The position numbers and the translations under genes were made by a program. From Hymenobacter sp. PAMC 26628 (GTDB lineage: Bacteria; Bacteroidota; Bacteroidia; Cytophagales; Hymenobacteraceae), in assembly GCF_001562275.1 (NCBI RefSeq), contig NZ_CP014304.1:2232001-2296000 (forward strand): a DNA stretch of 64,000 nucleotides. The letters run 5' to 3'. Below the pieces are notes generated by a model. That model was not told where the DNA came from and made no database searches. It worked only from the letters and a program-made list of their open reading frames with translations. Positions 41,457 through 48,254 of the stretch are shown piece by piece; position 1 is the first letter of the stretch, and every line of letters begins with the position of its first letter.

Positions 41457-41558
41457 AAAAGCGGAACGGGTAAAAATCCGGCCGGAAGATAGGGCCCCGG
41501 TTCGTTGGAAATTGTAAAAATTAGCGGCCTGCGCTTGGCGCACCGGCGCGCCCGGCTG

Positions 41559-41566
41559 TAGGTTTG
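41559..41566 (+). promoter_or_regulatory. -7 element TAGGTTTG, would give a leaderless mRNA
   Basis: Perfect TAnnTTTG box ending 5 bases before the ATG at 41572. In this phylum transcription starts a few bases after the box, so the message would begin at or next to the start codon. Confidence 0.5.
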
Positions 41567-41571
41567 CCCTT

Positions 41572-42699
41572 ATGCCTTTTTTGCGCGAACTGCTTTCCCG
41601 CCTGCTCCACCTCGACAACCACCGCCTGGCCCGCCTGGGCTGGGCGCGGCCGCTGCAGCTCCTCACCTACCGCACCTACGGCACCGCCGAGCGCTTTTAC
41701 GTGAAGGGCCGCTTGCTCACCGACCCCGGCCTGGCCCCCGCCACGGCGGGCGATTCGCGCTGGCGCAACTTCCGCAACATGGCCCGGCGCTTCCTCAGCT
41801 ACGAAATTGCCGGGGCCGGGCTGGTGGCCGAGCGCGCCGGCGGGGCCCCGCAGCCCGTCACGACCGACAACGAGGGCTACTTTACCCTCGTGCTGGAGCC
41901 CCCGCCCCAGCCGCCGCCCGGGGCCCTGCTGTGGCAGCCGGTGGCCGTGCGCCTGGCCCAGCTGCCCGGCGGCCCGCCGCTGCCTGCCCGGCCCGTGCAG
42001 GCCGTGGCCGAGGTGCTGGTGCCGCCCGCCGGGGCCGAATTCGGGGTGATTTCCGACCTCGACGACACGGTGTTTGAGTCGGGGGCCACCAATTTCCTGC
42101 GCATGGGGTTCACGGTGCTGCTGCGCAACGCCCTCTCGCACCAGCCCTTTGCGGGCGTGGGCGAGTTCTACCGGGCCCTGCAGCTGGGCTGCACCGGGCG
42201 GCCCGACAACCCGTTCTTCTACATCAGCAGCAGCCCCTGGAATTTGTACGACGCGCTCGACGAGTTCCTCACCCTGCACCGCATTCCGAAGGGGGCCCTG
42301 CTGCTACGCGACGTGGGCCTGCGCCCGCGCAACCCCGCGCCCGCCACCGCCGAGGGCCTGGCCGCGGCGGCGCACTTCGGCCACAAGCTGCACGAAATTG
42401 AGAACGTGCTGCGCGCCTACCCCCACCTGCCCTTCGTGCTGCTCGGCGACAGCGGCCAGGAAGACGCCCGCATCTACCGCGAGGTGGTGCGCCGCTACCC
42501 CGGCCGCATCCGCGCCGTGTACATCCGCGACGTGCAGGTGCCCAAGCGGGCCGTGCGCATCCCGCAGCTGGTGGCCGAGCTGCACGCCGAAAACGTGGAA
42601 ATGCTCCTCGTGCCCGACTACACCACCGCCATGCGCCACGCCGCTGAAAGGGGGCTGATTGCAGGCGGGCTGGTACCCGTCGAGCGCACGAGCTCGTAA
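41572..42699 (+). CDS. App1-like phosphatidate phosphatase-domain protein (DUF2183)
   Basis: 375 residues. The HAD-like catalytic domain begins FGVISDLDDTVFESGATNFLRM with the DxDxT motif at Asp162-Thr166. It continues with FFYISSSPWNLYDALDEFLTLHRIPKGALLLRDVG, HKLHEIENVLRAYPHLPFVLLGDSGQEDARIYREVVRRYPGRIRAVYIRDV, as in yeast App1. The N-terminal part is a beta-rich domain. No signal peptide, so it acts in the cytoplasm or on the inner face of the membrane, probably dephosphorylating phosphatidate. Confidence 0.88.
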   Translation: MPFLRELLSRLLHLDNHRLARLGWARPLQLLTYRTYGTAERFYVKGRLLTDPGLAPATAGDSRWRNFRNMARRFLSYEIAGAGLVAERAGGAPQPVTTDNEGYFTLVLEPPPQPPPGALLWQPVAVRLAQLPGGPPLPARPVQAVAEVLVPPAGAEFGVISDLDDTVFESGATNFLRMGFTVLLRNALSHQPFAGVGEFYRALQLGCTGRPDNPFFYISSSPWNLYDALDEFLTLHRIPKGALLLRDVGLRPRNPAPATAEGLAAAAHFGHKLHEIENVLRAYPHLPFVLLGDSGQEDARIYREVVRRYPGRIRAVYIRDVQVPKRAVRIPQLVAELHAENVEMLLVPDYTTAMRHAAERGLIAGGLVPVERTSS

Positions 42700-42735
42700 G
42701 CTACTACTTTATGCCAACTGCCAGCTGATCAACAG

Positions 42736-43416
42736 CTAACGGCCCTGTACGCCAGGGTACAGCTCCCGCACCAGGTCGCTTTGCACAAATTCTTTGGTGC
42801 GCACATTGAGCATGCTTAGGCGCCCGTTGTAGGCGGCGCCCTGGTCCACGTTCCACACGTTGTGGGTTTGGCAGGGCACTTTTTTGTAGTTCCAGGTGGA
42901 GGTGTGGCCGATGAAGCATTCGTGGTAGCCCGTGGCGGCCTGGTTGCCGTCCCACAAGTCGCGCGTCCAGATGAGGTCGAACGGGTCTTGGTGGGCAATG
43001 GGCCGGGTTGGGTCGTAGCCGGCGTGCACGTACAGGTTGTTGGCTTCGTCCTCGAAATACGGCAGTTGCTCGCCGAAAAACTGGTGAAAGTGCCGGTACC
43101 GCTCATCGGAAGGCAGTTGCAGGTAGGCCTCGTACGTGGCCTGACCGCCCTGCCGGTACCAGTCCCGCTCCACGTATTCGAGCGGGAGCTGGGTGCTCAG
43201 CCACTCCACCGCCCACCAATCGTGGTTGCCTTGCAGCCAGATGCTGTTGGGGATGCCCAGCAGCCGCTCGACGCAGGCCGGGGTGTCGGGCCAGCCGTCG
43301 GCCACGTCGCCGAGCTGCACGAGGCGGTCGATGCCCGGGCGAAACGGGCTGCGCTCCAGCACCTGGTCCAGCGCCCGCACCGCGCCGTGAATATCTCCTA
43401 TGACGTAGGTTTCCAT
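42736..43416 (-). CDS. Calcineurin-like metallophosphoesterase
   Basis: 226 residues from ATG 43416. The PPP-type metal motifs are GDIHG, GDVADGWPD and GNHDWW at the N-terminus, with later His residues in LYVHAGYDPTRPI and CFIGHTSTWNY. The size and GHT motif fit small serine/threonine-phosphatase or diadenosine-tetraphosphatase-like enzymes. Substrate unknown. Convergent with the App1-like gene; divergent from the amidohydrolase. Confidence 0.88.
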   Translation of the reverse strand: METYVIGDIHGAVRALDQVLERSPFRPGIDRLVQLGDVADGWPDTPACVERLLGIPNSIWLQGNHDWWAVEWLSTQLPLEYVERDWYRQGGQATYEAYLQLPSDERYRHFHQFFGEQLPYFEDEANNLYVHAGYDPTRPIAHQDPFDLIWTRDLWDGNQAATGYHECFIGHTSTWNYKKVPCQTHNVWNVDQGAAYNGRLSMLNVRTKEFVQSDLVRELYPGVQGR

Positions 43417-43582
43417 GCTTTTAGTCGAAACGGCCGCCGCGGCGGGGAATAAGAGATAAACAGTCGCTGGCCGCTTCGGGCGGGGCCGCGTCCAGCCACT
43501 TTTTCGCAATGAGCGGGGCCCCGAAATGTACACTACATTCGCTAGCCGACTACTTCCCTCCACCTGCTCCTGCCCTTGGTTG

Positions 43583-44971
43583 ATGCGCCTTTTCCAGCAC
43601 TTGTTTCTCACCCTTTGCCTGAGCGTTTCGGCGGCGCAGGCGCAGCAGCTCGCCATCGTGCACGCCAAAATAATTGACGTGGCCACCGGCGCCATTCGGC
43701 CCGATATGACGGTGGTTATCAGCGGTTCGCGCATCGTGCGGGTGGGGCCCTCGGCCAAGGCCAACCCGAAAGCGGGCCGGGTGGTGGACGCGCGCGGGCA
43801 GTACCTCATCCCGGGGCTGTGGGACATGCACACCCACGTGTACTTCGACGGGACGGCCGCCGCTGGCACCGACCTGATTCTGCCGCTGCTGCTGGCCAAC
43901 GGCGTCACCGGCATCCGCGACATGGGCAGCCAACTGGATTCCATCCTCCAGGCCCGGGCGGCCGTGGCGGCGCACCGCCGGCTGGGGCCCCGGCTGGTGG
44001 TGAGTGGGCCGATGCTCGACGGGCCCAAGTCGCCCTACAAAGCGGCCATTCCCGTGGCTACCGCCGAGGAGGGCCGCCGGGCCGTGGATATGCTCAAGGC
44101 GCGGGGCGTCGATTTTATTAAAATCCAGTCGTACGTGCCCCGGGCGGCGTATTTCGCCATTGCGGCCGAAGCCAAGGCCGTGGGCCTGCCCTTCGAAGGG
44201 CACGTGCCCGACGCCGTGAGTGCCACCGAAGCCGTGGCCGCCGGCCAGCGCACCTTCGAGCACTTAATCGGCATTTTTGAGGCCAGCTCGACCGACGAAG
44301 CTAAGTACGTGGCGGGCGGCGAAAAGTCGCCGGGCCGCTTCCTGGCCACCTACGACGCCGCCCGCGAAGCCGCCGCCGTGCGGCTGCTGGCGGCGCACCA
44401 GGTGTGGCAGTGCCCAACCCTGTTTTGGGAACGGGGCCAGTGGCTCGTCGATTCCATCGCGTGGCGGCAAGACCCCGACCTGGCCTACGCCGGCCGCAGC
44501 TGGGTGGCGCAGCGGTGGCCCAAAGCCCAGGCCAGCATCGCGCAAACCATGGATACCGAGCCGCGGCCGGTGCGCGCCCGCTTCGTCACCCACGAGCTCT
44601 ACCTGGTGCGCAAGCTGCACGCGGCCGGGGTGGGCTTCCTGGCCGGAACCGACGCGCCGGCCGGCGTGGACGTGCTGCCGGGCCCCAGCCTGCACCTGGA
44701 GTTGCAGCGCTTCGTGGCGGCCGGCTTCACGCCCCTGGAGGCCCTGCAAACGGCCACCCTGAACCCCGCCCGGTTCTATAACCGCCTCCAGGACTTCGGC
44801 AGCGTCGCACCCGGCCGCCTCGCCGACCTCGTGCTGCTGAGCGCCAACCCGCTGGCCGACATTGCCAACACCCGGCGCATCGCCGCCGTGGTAGCCGACG
44901 GCCGCTACCTGTCGCGGCAGGATTTGGACCAGCTACTGGAACAGTTGAAGCGGGTAGCCGCTGAGAAATAG
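43583..44971 (+). CDS. Secreted amidohydrolase-family protein (imidazolonepropionase-like)
   Basis: 462 residues from ATG 43583, which yields a signal peptide (LFLTLCLSVSAAQAQQ). Metal-binding HxH at His83/His85 (GLWDMHTHVYF), then GVTGIRDMG, the candidate carbamylated-Lys region FIKIQSYV, FEGHVPDAV, FEHLIG and the Asp in FLAGTDAPAGVDVLPG complete the site. C-terminal GRLADLVLLSANPLADIANTRRIAAVVADGRYL is typical. It probably hydrolyses a cyclic amide or dipeptide in the periplasm. Its last ~125 bases are repeated at 45862-45988. Confidence 0.88.
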   Translation: MRLFQHLFLTLCLSVSAAQAQQLAIVHAKIIDVATGAIRPDMTVVISGSRIVRVGPSAKANPKAGRVVDARGQYLIPGLWDMHTHVYFDGTAAAGTDLILPLLLANGVTGIRDMGSQLDSILQARAAVAAHRRLGPRLVVSGPMLDGPKSPYKAAIPVATAEEGRRAVDMLKARGVDFIKIQSYVPRAAYFAIAAEAKAVGLPFEGHVPDAVSATEAVAAGQRTFEHLIGIFEASSTDEAKYVAGGEKSPGRFLATYDAAREAAAVRLLAAHQVWQCPTLFWERGQWLVDSIAWRQDPDLAYAGRSWVAQRWPKAQASIAQTMDTEPRPVRARFVTHELYLVRKLHAAGVGFLAGTDAPAGVDVLPGPSLHLELQRFVAAGFTPLEALQTATLNPARFYNRLQDFGSVAPGRLADLVLLSANPLADIANTRRIAAVVADGRYLSRQDLDQLLEQLKRVAAEK

Positions 44972-45305
44972 GCCATTGGCTCCACTTATCGCAGGCCCCA
45001 GCCGATGCTAGCGAGTTCATTGTATTTATCTGCTAATTAGTTATTTAGTTTATTATCAAGTACCTTGTACAGGTTAGACTTGTTCCCCAATAAGAAATAG
45101 GATGTTTTCCAAGCCGTATTTGGAGCCAGAAACGGTAGCTGCTCCAAGAACCTGAGGATACTGGCTTGGCCAAGCCAAATAGCCCACCCAGTTGCCCAAA
45201 GGGACGCAAATTTTCAGCCATTTCTTATTCGGGAACAAGTCTGTTATATAAATACTTTGCGCGGAGCGGGTGTAGCGTATTCAGTTAATTTATTCTTATA
45301 ATATT
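44972..45305. other. Spacer of 334 bases holding a MITE-like element
   Basis: No credible gene. The element at 45076-45242 occupies half of it; the rest is AT-rich and may hold the promoter of the following hypothetical gene. Confidence 0.6.
45076..45242. mobile_element. MITE-like element, 167 bp, 23-bp terminal inverted repeats
   Basis: Ends AGACTTGTTCCCCAATAAGA and its complement pair over 23 bases with one mismatch (C at 45230 side). A GTT trinucleotide flanks both ends and could be a target duplication. The inside encodes nothing. A second element with the same outer 9-10 bases lies at 53931-54116. Confidence 0.7.
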
Positions 45306-45815
45306 ATGCGTTTGCATTTAATGCGCAAAACGGTCTGTGTTTCGATTTACTACGATTCGCTGAACGAGTGGCTATTCCTGGACTGGGAAGGCGAATTGAC
45401 GCTGCTGGACGTGCAAACCGCCTGCCTGGAAGTAGCTAACTGCTTCTTGATCCGGCCGTACCCGCGGGTGCTCAACAGCAACGCGCAGATAACGGGTGTA
45501 AGCTGGAGCGTGGCGGCTTGGCTGGCCACCGAATTTTTGCCGCACGTAACCTTAGCCGGTATCACGCATGTCGCGTGGGTAACCTCATCATCGCTCCAGG
45601 GCCGATTCCTGGTGCAAACGGTGCTGAACTGGCTGCCAGGGCCCGCCGTTACCAGCTTCGATGACACGGACGCCGCCGTGACCTGGCTACAGCACTCCCG
45701 CCCGGAGCACGCCACGGGAGGCACCCCGCTCCGCCCACCCGCCACCCAGGCCAAGGTGGAAAAAGCGTTTCAGGACTTTTGCCGAAAAGTAACTGCGCAA
45801 GTGCCCGCGCTGTAA
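45306..45815 (+). CDS. Hypothetical, STAS/SpoIIAA-like
   Basis: 169 residues from ATG 45306; a second in-frame ATG lies five codons later. The pattern fits a small alpha/beta protein: VSIYYDSLNEWLFLDWEGELTLLDVQTACLEVANCFLIRPYPRVLNSNAQITGVSWSVAAWLATEFLPHV, then ITHVAWVTSSSLQGRFLVQTVLNWLP and FDDTDAAVTWLQ. Such proteins in Bacteroidota resemble SpoIIAA/STAS folds with a final helix that ends AxxWL. A possible paralog is the interrupted gene at 22190-22594. It lies between two copies of an amidohydrolase 3' end, so it may have been inserted there. Confidence 0.55.
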   Translation: MRLHLMRKTVCVSIYYDSLNEWLFLDWEGELTLLDVQTACLEVANCFLIRPYPRVLNSNAQITGVSWSVAAWLATEFLPHVTLAGITHVAWVTSSSLQGRFLVQTVLNWLPGPAVTSFDDTDAAVTWLQHSRPEHATGGTPLRPPATQAKVEKAFQDFCRKVTAQVPAL

Positions 45816-45861
45816 CGGGGGCCCCAACAGGCAAGGGCGGGGAGCCGCTAATATGCTGCGC

Positions 45862-45988
45862 CAACCCGCTGGCCGACATCGCCAACACCCGGCGCATCGC
45901 CGCCGTGGTGGCCGACGGCCGCTACCTGTCGCGGCAGGGCCTGGACCAGCTCCTGGAACGGTTGAAGCGGTTGGCCGCCGAGAAGTAG
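45862..45988 (+). pseudogene. Duplicated 3' end of an amidohydrolase gene
   Basis: Bases 45862-45988 encode ANPLADIANTRRIAAVVADGRYLSRQGLDQLLERLKRLAAEK and stop, almost the same as the last 41 codons of the amidohydrolase at 43583-44971 (44846-44971). The DNA is about nine-tenths identical, with mostly third-position changes. There is no upstream coding sequence, so it is a remnant of a tandem paralog or of a recombination event. Confidence 0.85.
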
Positions 45989-46020
45989 GCGCCGTTTGGG
46001 GAGTTACAAAAATGCACGAA

Positions 46021-46080
46021 AGGGGCGGGTGAGCGGCTGAAAACGCCTTGAATACGTCTTCAGCCGACCACCCGCCCCCT
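46021..46080. terminator. Large hairpin between amidohydrolase remnant and SDR gene
   Basis: AGGGGCGGGTG pairs with CACCCGCCCC(C)T, and further in CGGCTGAA pairs with TTCAGCCG. The loop is about 15 bases. No T-tract, so it could be a palindromic unit rather than a terminator. Confidence 0.5.
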
Positions 46081-46107
46081 GGCAGGCTTCCCGGAAGCTA
46101 CTGGCCG

Positions 46108-47115
46108 CTACGGCTGCCCTTTGCCGCCGGCCGAGCCGTACACCTGGCCCGTGGCGTAGCTGGCGTCGCTGGCGGCCAGCTGCACGTAAATCGAGCCCAG
46201 CTCGGCGGGCTGCCCGGCCCGGCCCAGGGGCGTGTCGGCGCCGAAGGTTTTGATTTTATCCGGGGTGGCCCCGCCGCTCACTTGCAGCGGCGTCCAGATG
46301 GGCCCCGGGGCCACGCCGTTCACACGAATGCCCTTGGGGCCCAGCTGCTTGGCCAACGACTTCACAAAGTTCATGGTCGCGGCCTTCGTCTGGGCATAAT
46401 CGTAGAGATTGGCCGAGGGGTCGTAGGCCTGCTCCGAGGTGGTGGCGATGATGGCGGCCCCGGGCGGCAGGTGCGGCAGGGCAGCCTTGATGATCCAGAA
46501 GGGCGCGTAGATGTTGGTTTTCATCGTCCAATCGAACTGCTCGGTGGAGATGTCCAAAATCGATTCGTGCGCTTGCTGCCGCCCCGCGTTGCTCACCACG
46601 ATGTCGAGCCCGCCGAGCTGACGCACGGCCTCGGCCACCAGCCGCTGGCAAAAAGCTTCGTCGCGTAAGTCGCCCGGAATGGCCACGGCCTTGCAACCCG
46701 CCGCCTTGATGAGGGCGATGACCTCTTTGGCATCGGGCTCCTCAGCGGGCAGGTAGTTGATGGCCACGTCGGCCCCCTCGCGGGCGTAGGCGATGGCCGC
46801 GGCCCGGCCCATGCCCGAGTCGCCGCCCGTAATCAGGGCCTTGCGGCCCTTCAGGCGGCCCGAGCCTTTGTAGCTGGTTTCGCCATGGTCGGGGCGCGGA
46901 TCCATTTGGCTGGCCAGCCCGGGCCAAGGCTGCGACTGCCCCTTGAACGGGGGCTTGGGATACTTGGTGGTCGGGTCCTGCAAGGGCGCGGCGGGCGCTC
47001 CGGCCGGGGCCGGCGTGGCGTCGGCGGCCAGCACGGGGCCCAGGGCGGCGGTGGCCAGGCCCACGCCCAAGCCGCCCAAAACTTTGCGGCGGCTGATGTT
47101 CTGCTTGTCTTCCAT
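46108..47115 (-). CDS. SDR-family oxidoreductase with Tat signal
   Basis: 335 residues from ATG 47115. A twin-arginine signal is visible at the N-terminus (NISRRKVLGGLGVGLATAALGPVLAA), so the protein is exported folded. The SDR core has ALITGGDSGMGRA (cofactor loop), DIVVSNAGRQQ, the catalytic YDYAQTK and the GIRVNGVAPGPIWTPL segment, close to the YhdG/glucose-1-dehydrogenase-like group that carries a leading RPDHGETSYKG segment. Substrate unknown. Confidence 0.88.
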   Translation of the reverse strand: MEDKQNISRRKVLGGLGVGLATAALGPVLAADATPAPAGAPAAPLQDPTTKYPKPPFKGQSQPWPGLASQMDPRPDHGETSYKGSGRLKGRKALITGGDSGMGRAAAIAYAREGADVAINYLPAEEPDAKEVIALIKAAGCKAVAIPGDLRDEAFCQRLVAEAVRQLGGLDIVVSNAGRQQAHESILDISTEQFDWTMKTNIYAPFWIIKAALPHLPPGAAIIATTSEQAYDPSANLYDYAQTKAATMNFVKSLAKQLGPKGIRVNGVAPGPIWTPLQVSGGATPDKIKTFGADTPLGRAGQPAELGSIYVQLAASDASYATGQVYGSAGGKGQP

Positions 47116-47263
47116 GATGCGGTAGGCGCTCGCCTTTCGGCGAAGTAAAGTGGAATGGGTACGGGCCCCTAAACGTGCCCACCCACCCCACCGTTGCCTA
47201 TAAATACTGCACAGATGAGCTTGAAAGCGCTTTTTTTTCAAAAACGCTCCCCGCCGCCCGCCG

Positions 47264-47725
47264 CTACGACGTGTGGTCGGCCACGATGACCCAGCGGCCC
47301 TGGATGCACCGGAACACCAGCAGGAAGTGGCCGCCCAGGTCGCCTAGGGCGGCGGGGCGGGCCAGGTGCCAGGCGCCGACGACCTCGGCCGCGTCGGGGC
47401 CCAGCGGGGTGATGCGCAGGGCCCCGAAGCCGAGGCGGCCCATGGCGGCGGCGTCGGGGTAGCTTTTCTGGTAGTTGGCCAGCGTGGGGCGCCAGCCATA
47501 GGTGAGGCCCTTTTTGCCGATGAACACCAGCGAGTCGGACTGCCAGTAGCCCTGCATGAAGCCGGGGATGTCGCCGCGGTTCCAGGCGGCGGTTTGGGTG
47601 GCCAGCACCTGGGCGATGGCAGCGCGGGGCGCGGGCTGCGTTTGGGCCCCGGCGGGCGCGGCCAGCAGCCACAGGGCCCCCAGCGCGGGCCGGGCCAAGC
47701 GCTTCGGTGAGCAGGTAAACGACAT
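47264..47725 (-). CDS. Secreted SnoaL/NTF2-like (DUF4440-type) protein
   Basis: 153 residues from ATG 47725; the frame opens ten codons earlier with no benefit. A signal peptide (ARPALGALWLLAAPAGAQTQ) is followed by an NTF2-like fold: IAQVLATQTAAWNRGDIPGFMQGYWQSDSLVFIGKKGLTYGWRPTLANYQKSYPD and a C-terminal GHFLLVFRCIQGRWVIVADHTS. Members bind small ligands or act as ketosteroid-isomerase-like enzymes; the function here is unknown. Confidence 0.8.
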   Translation of the reverse strand: MSFTCSPKRLARPALGALWLLAAPAGAQTQPAPRAAIAQVLATQTAAWNRGDIPGFMQGYWQSDSLVFIGKKGLTYGWRPTLANYQKSYPDAAAMGRLGFGALRITPLGPDAAEVVGAWHLARPAALGDLGGHFLLVFRCIQGRWVIVADHTS

Positions 47726-47790
47726 ACGCGGCGGGCAAAAGCGGGGCAGCGGCACCCCACCTGCAAAGATGGCTGCGGTGAGGCGTTTAA

Positions 47791-47873
47791 GTTGTTAGTT
47801 GCTTGTTGTTAGTTGTCAGTAATCGATTGACTAACAACTGACAACTGACAACTAACAACAAGCAACTAACAAC
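47791..47873. repeat. Palindrome GTTGTTAGTTGCTTGTTGTT type, 30-bp perfect arms
   Basis: Thirty bases from 47791 are exactly complementary to 47844-47873, with a 23-base loop that holds another ACTGACA copy. The words are shared with the insert inside the helicase gene at 15957-16122. Confidence 0.93.
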
Positions 47874-47877
47874 CCAT

Positions 47878-48240
47878 TTACCTGCCTGCAACTGGAACCG
47901 GGCTGCGCGCCGCCTGCCGCGCCCAAGCGCCGGCCAGCGCCGCCACGCTGCCCACCAGCCCGCCCACCAGGGCCGTGGCCAGCACCAGCGCCCAGCCGCT
48001 GCCCCCCAGCGGGAGCAGCTGAGCCATCCGGTGGCTCAGGATGCTGGCGCTGCGCACGTTCAGCCAGGCCGCGGCCAGCAGCCAGCCCAGGCCAATGCCG
48101 GCAAAGCCCGCCCCGAACGCGCGGCCGCCCGGGGCCCCCAGGCCCGCCGCCAGCCCAAAGCACAGCGGCGCAATCGTCCACCAGGGCAGGAAAAGCTGCG
48201 CCAGCAGAGCCAGGATGAAAATCGAGAGAAATAGTCGCAT
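47878..48240 (-). CDS. Hypothetical small membrane protein
   Basis: 120 residues from ATG 48240. Three to four hydrophobic helices: MRLFLSIFILALLAQLFLPWW, TIAPLCFGLAAGLGAPGGRAFGAGFAGIGLGWLLAAAWL, WALVLATALVGGLVGSVAALAG. Short loops and a short basic tail (RQAARSPVPVAGR). Composition and start are sound but no family is recognised. It ends 4 bases after a palindromic repeat and lies 14 bases downstream of the penicillin acylase gene, so the two may be co-transcribed. Confidence 0.65.
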   Translation of the reverse strand: MRLFLSIFILALLAQLFLPWWTIAPLCFGLAAGLGAPGGRAFGAGFAGIGLGWLLAAAWLNVRSASILSHRMAQLLPLGGSGWALVLATALVGGLVGSVAALAGAWARQAARSPVPVAGR

Positions 48241-48254
48241 ACGGCCGGGAAAAA

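Noticed and set aside
47791..47873. CRISPR array
   Set aside because: The repeats are one palindrome with internal iterations and no regular spacers.
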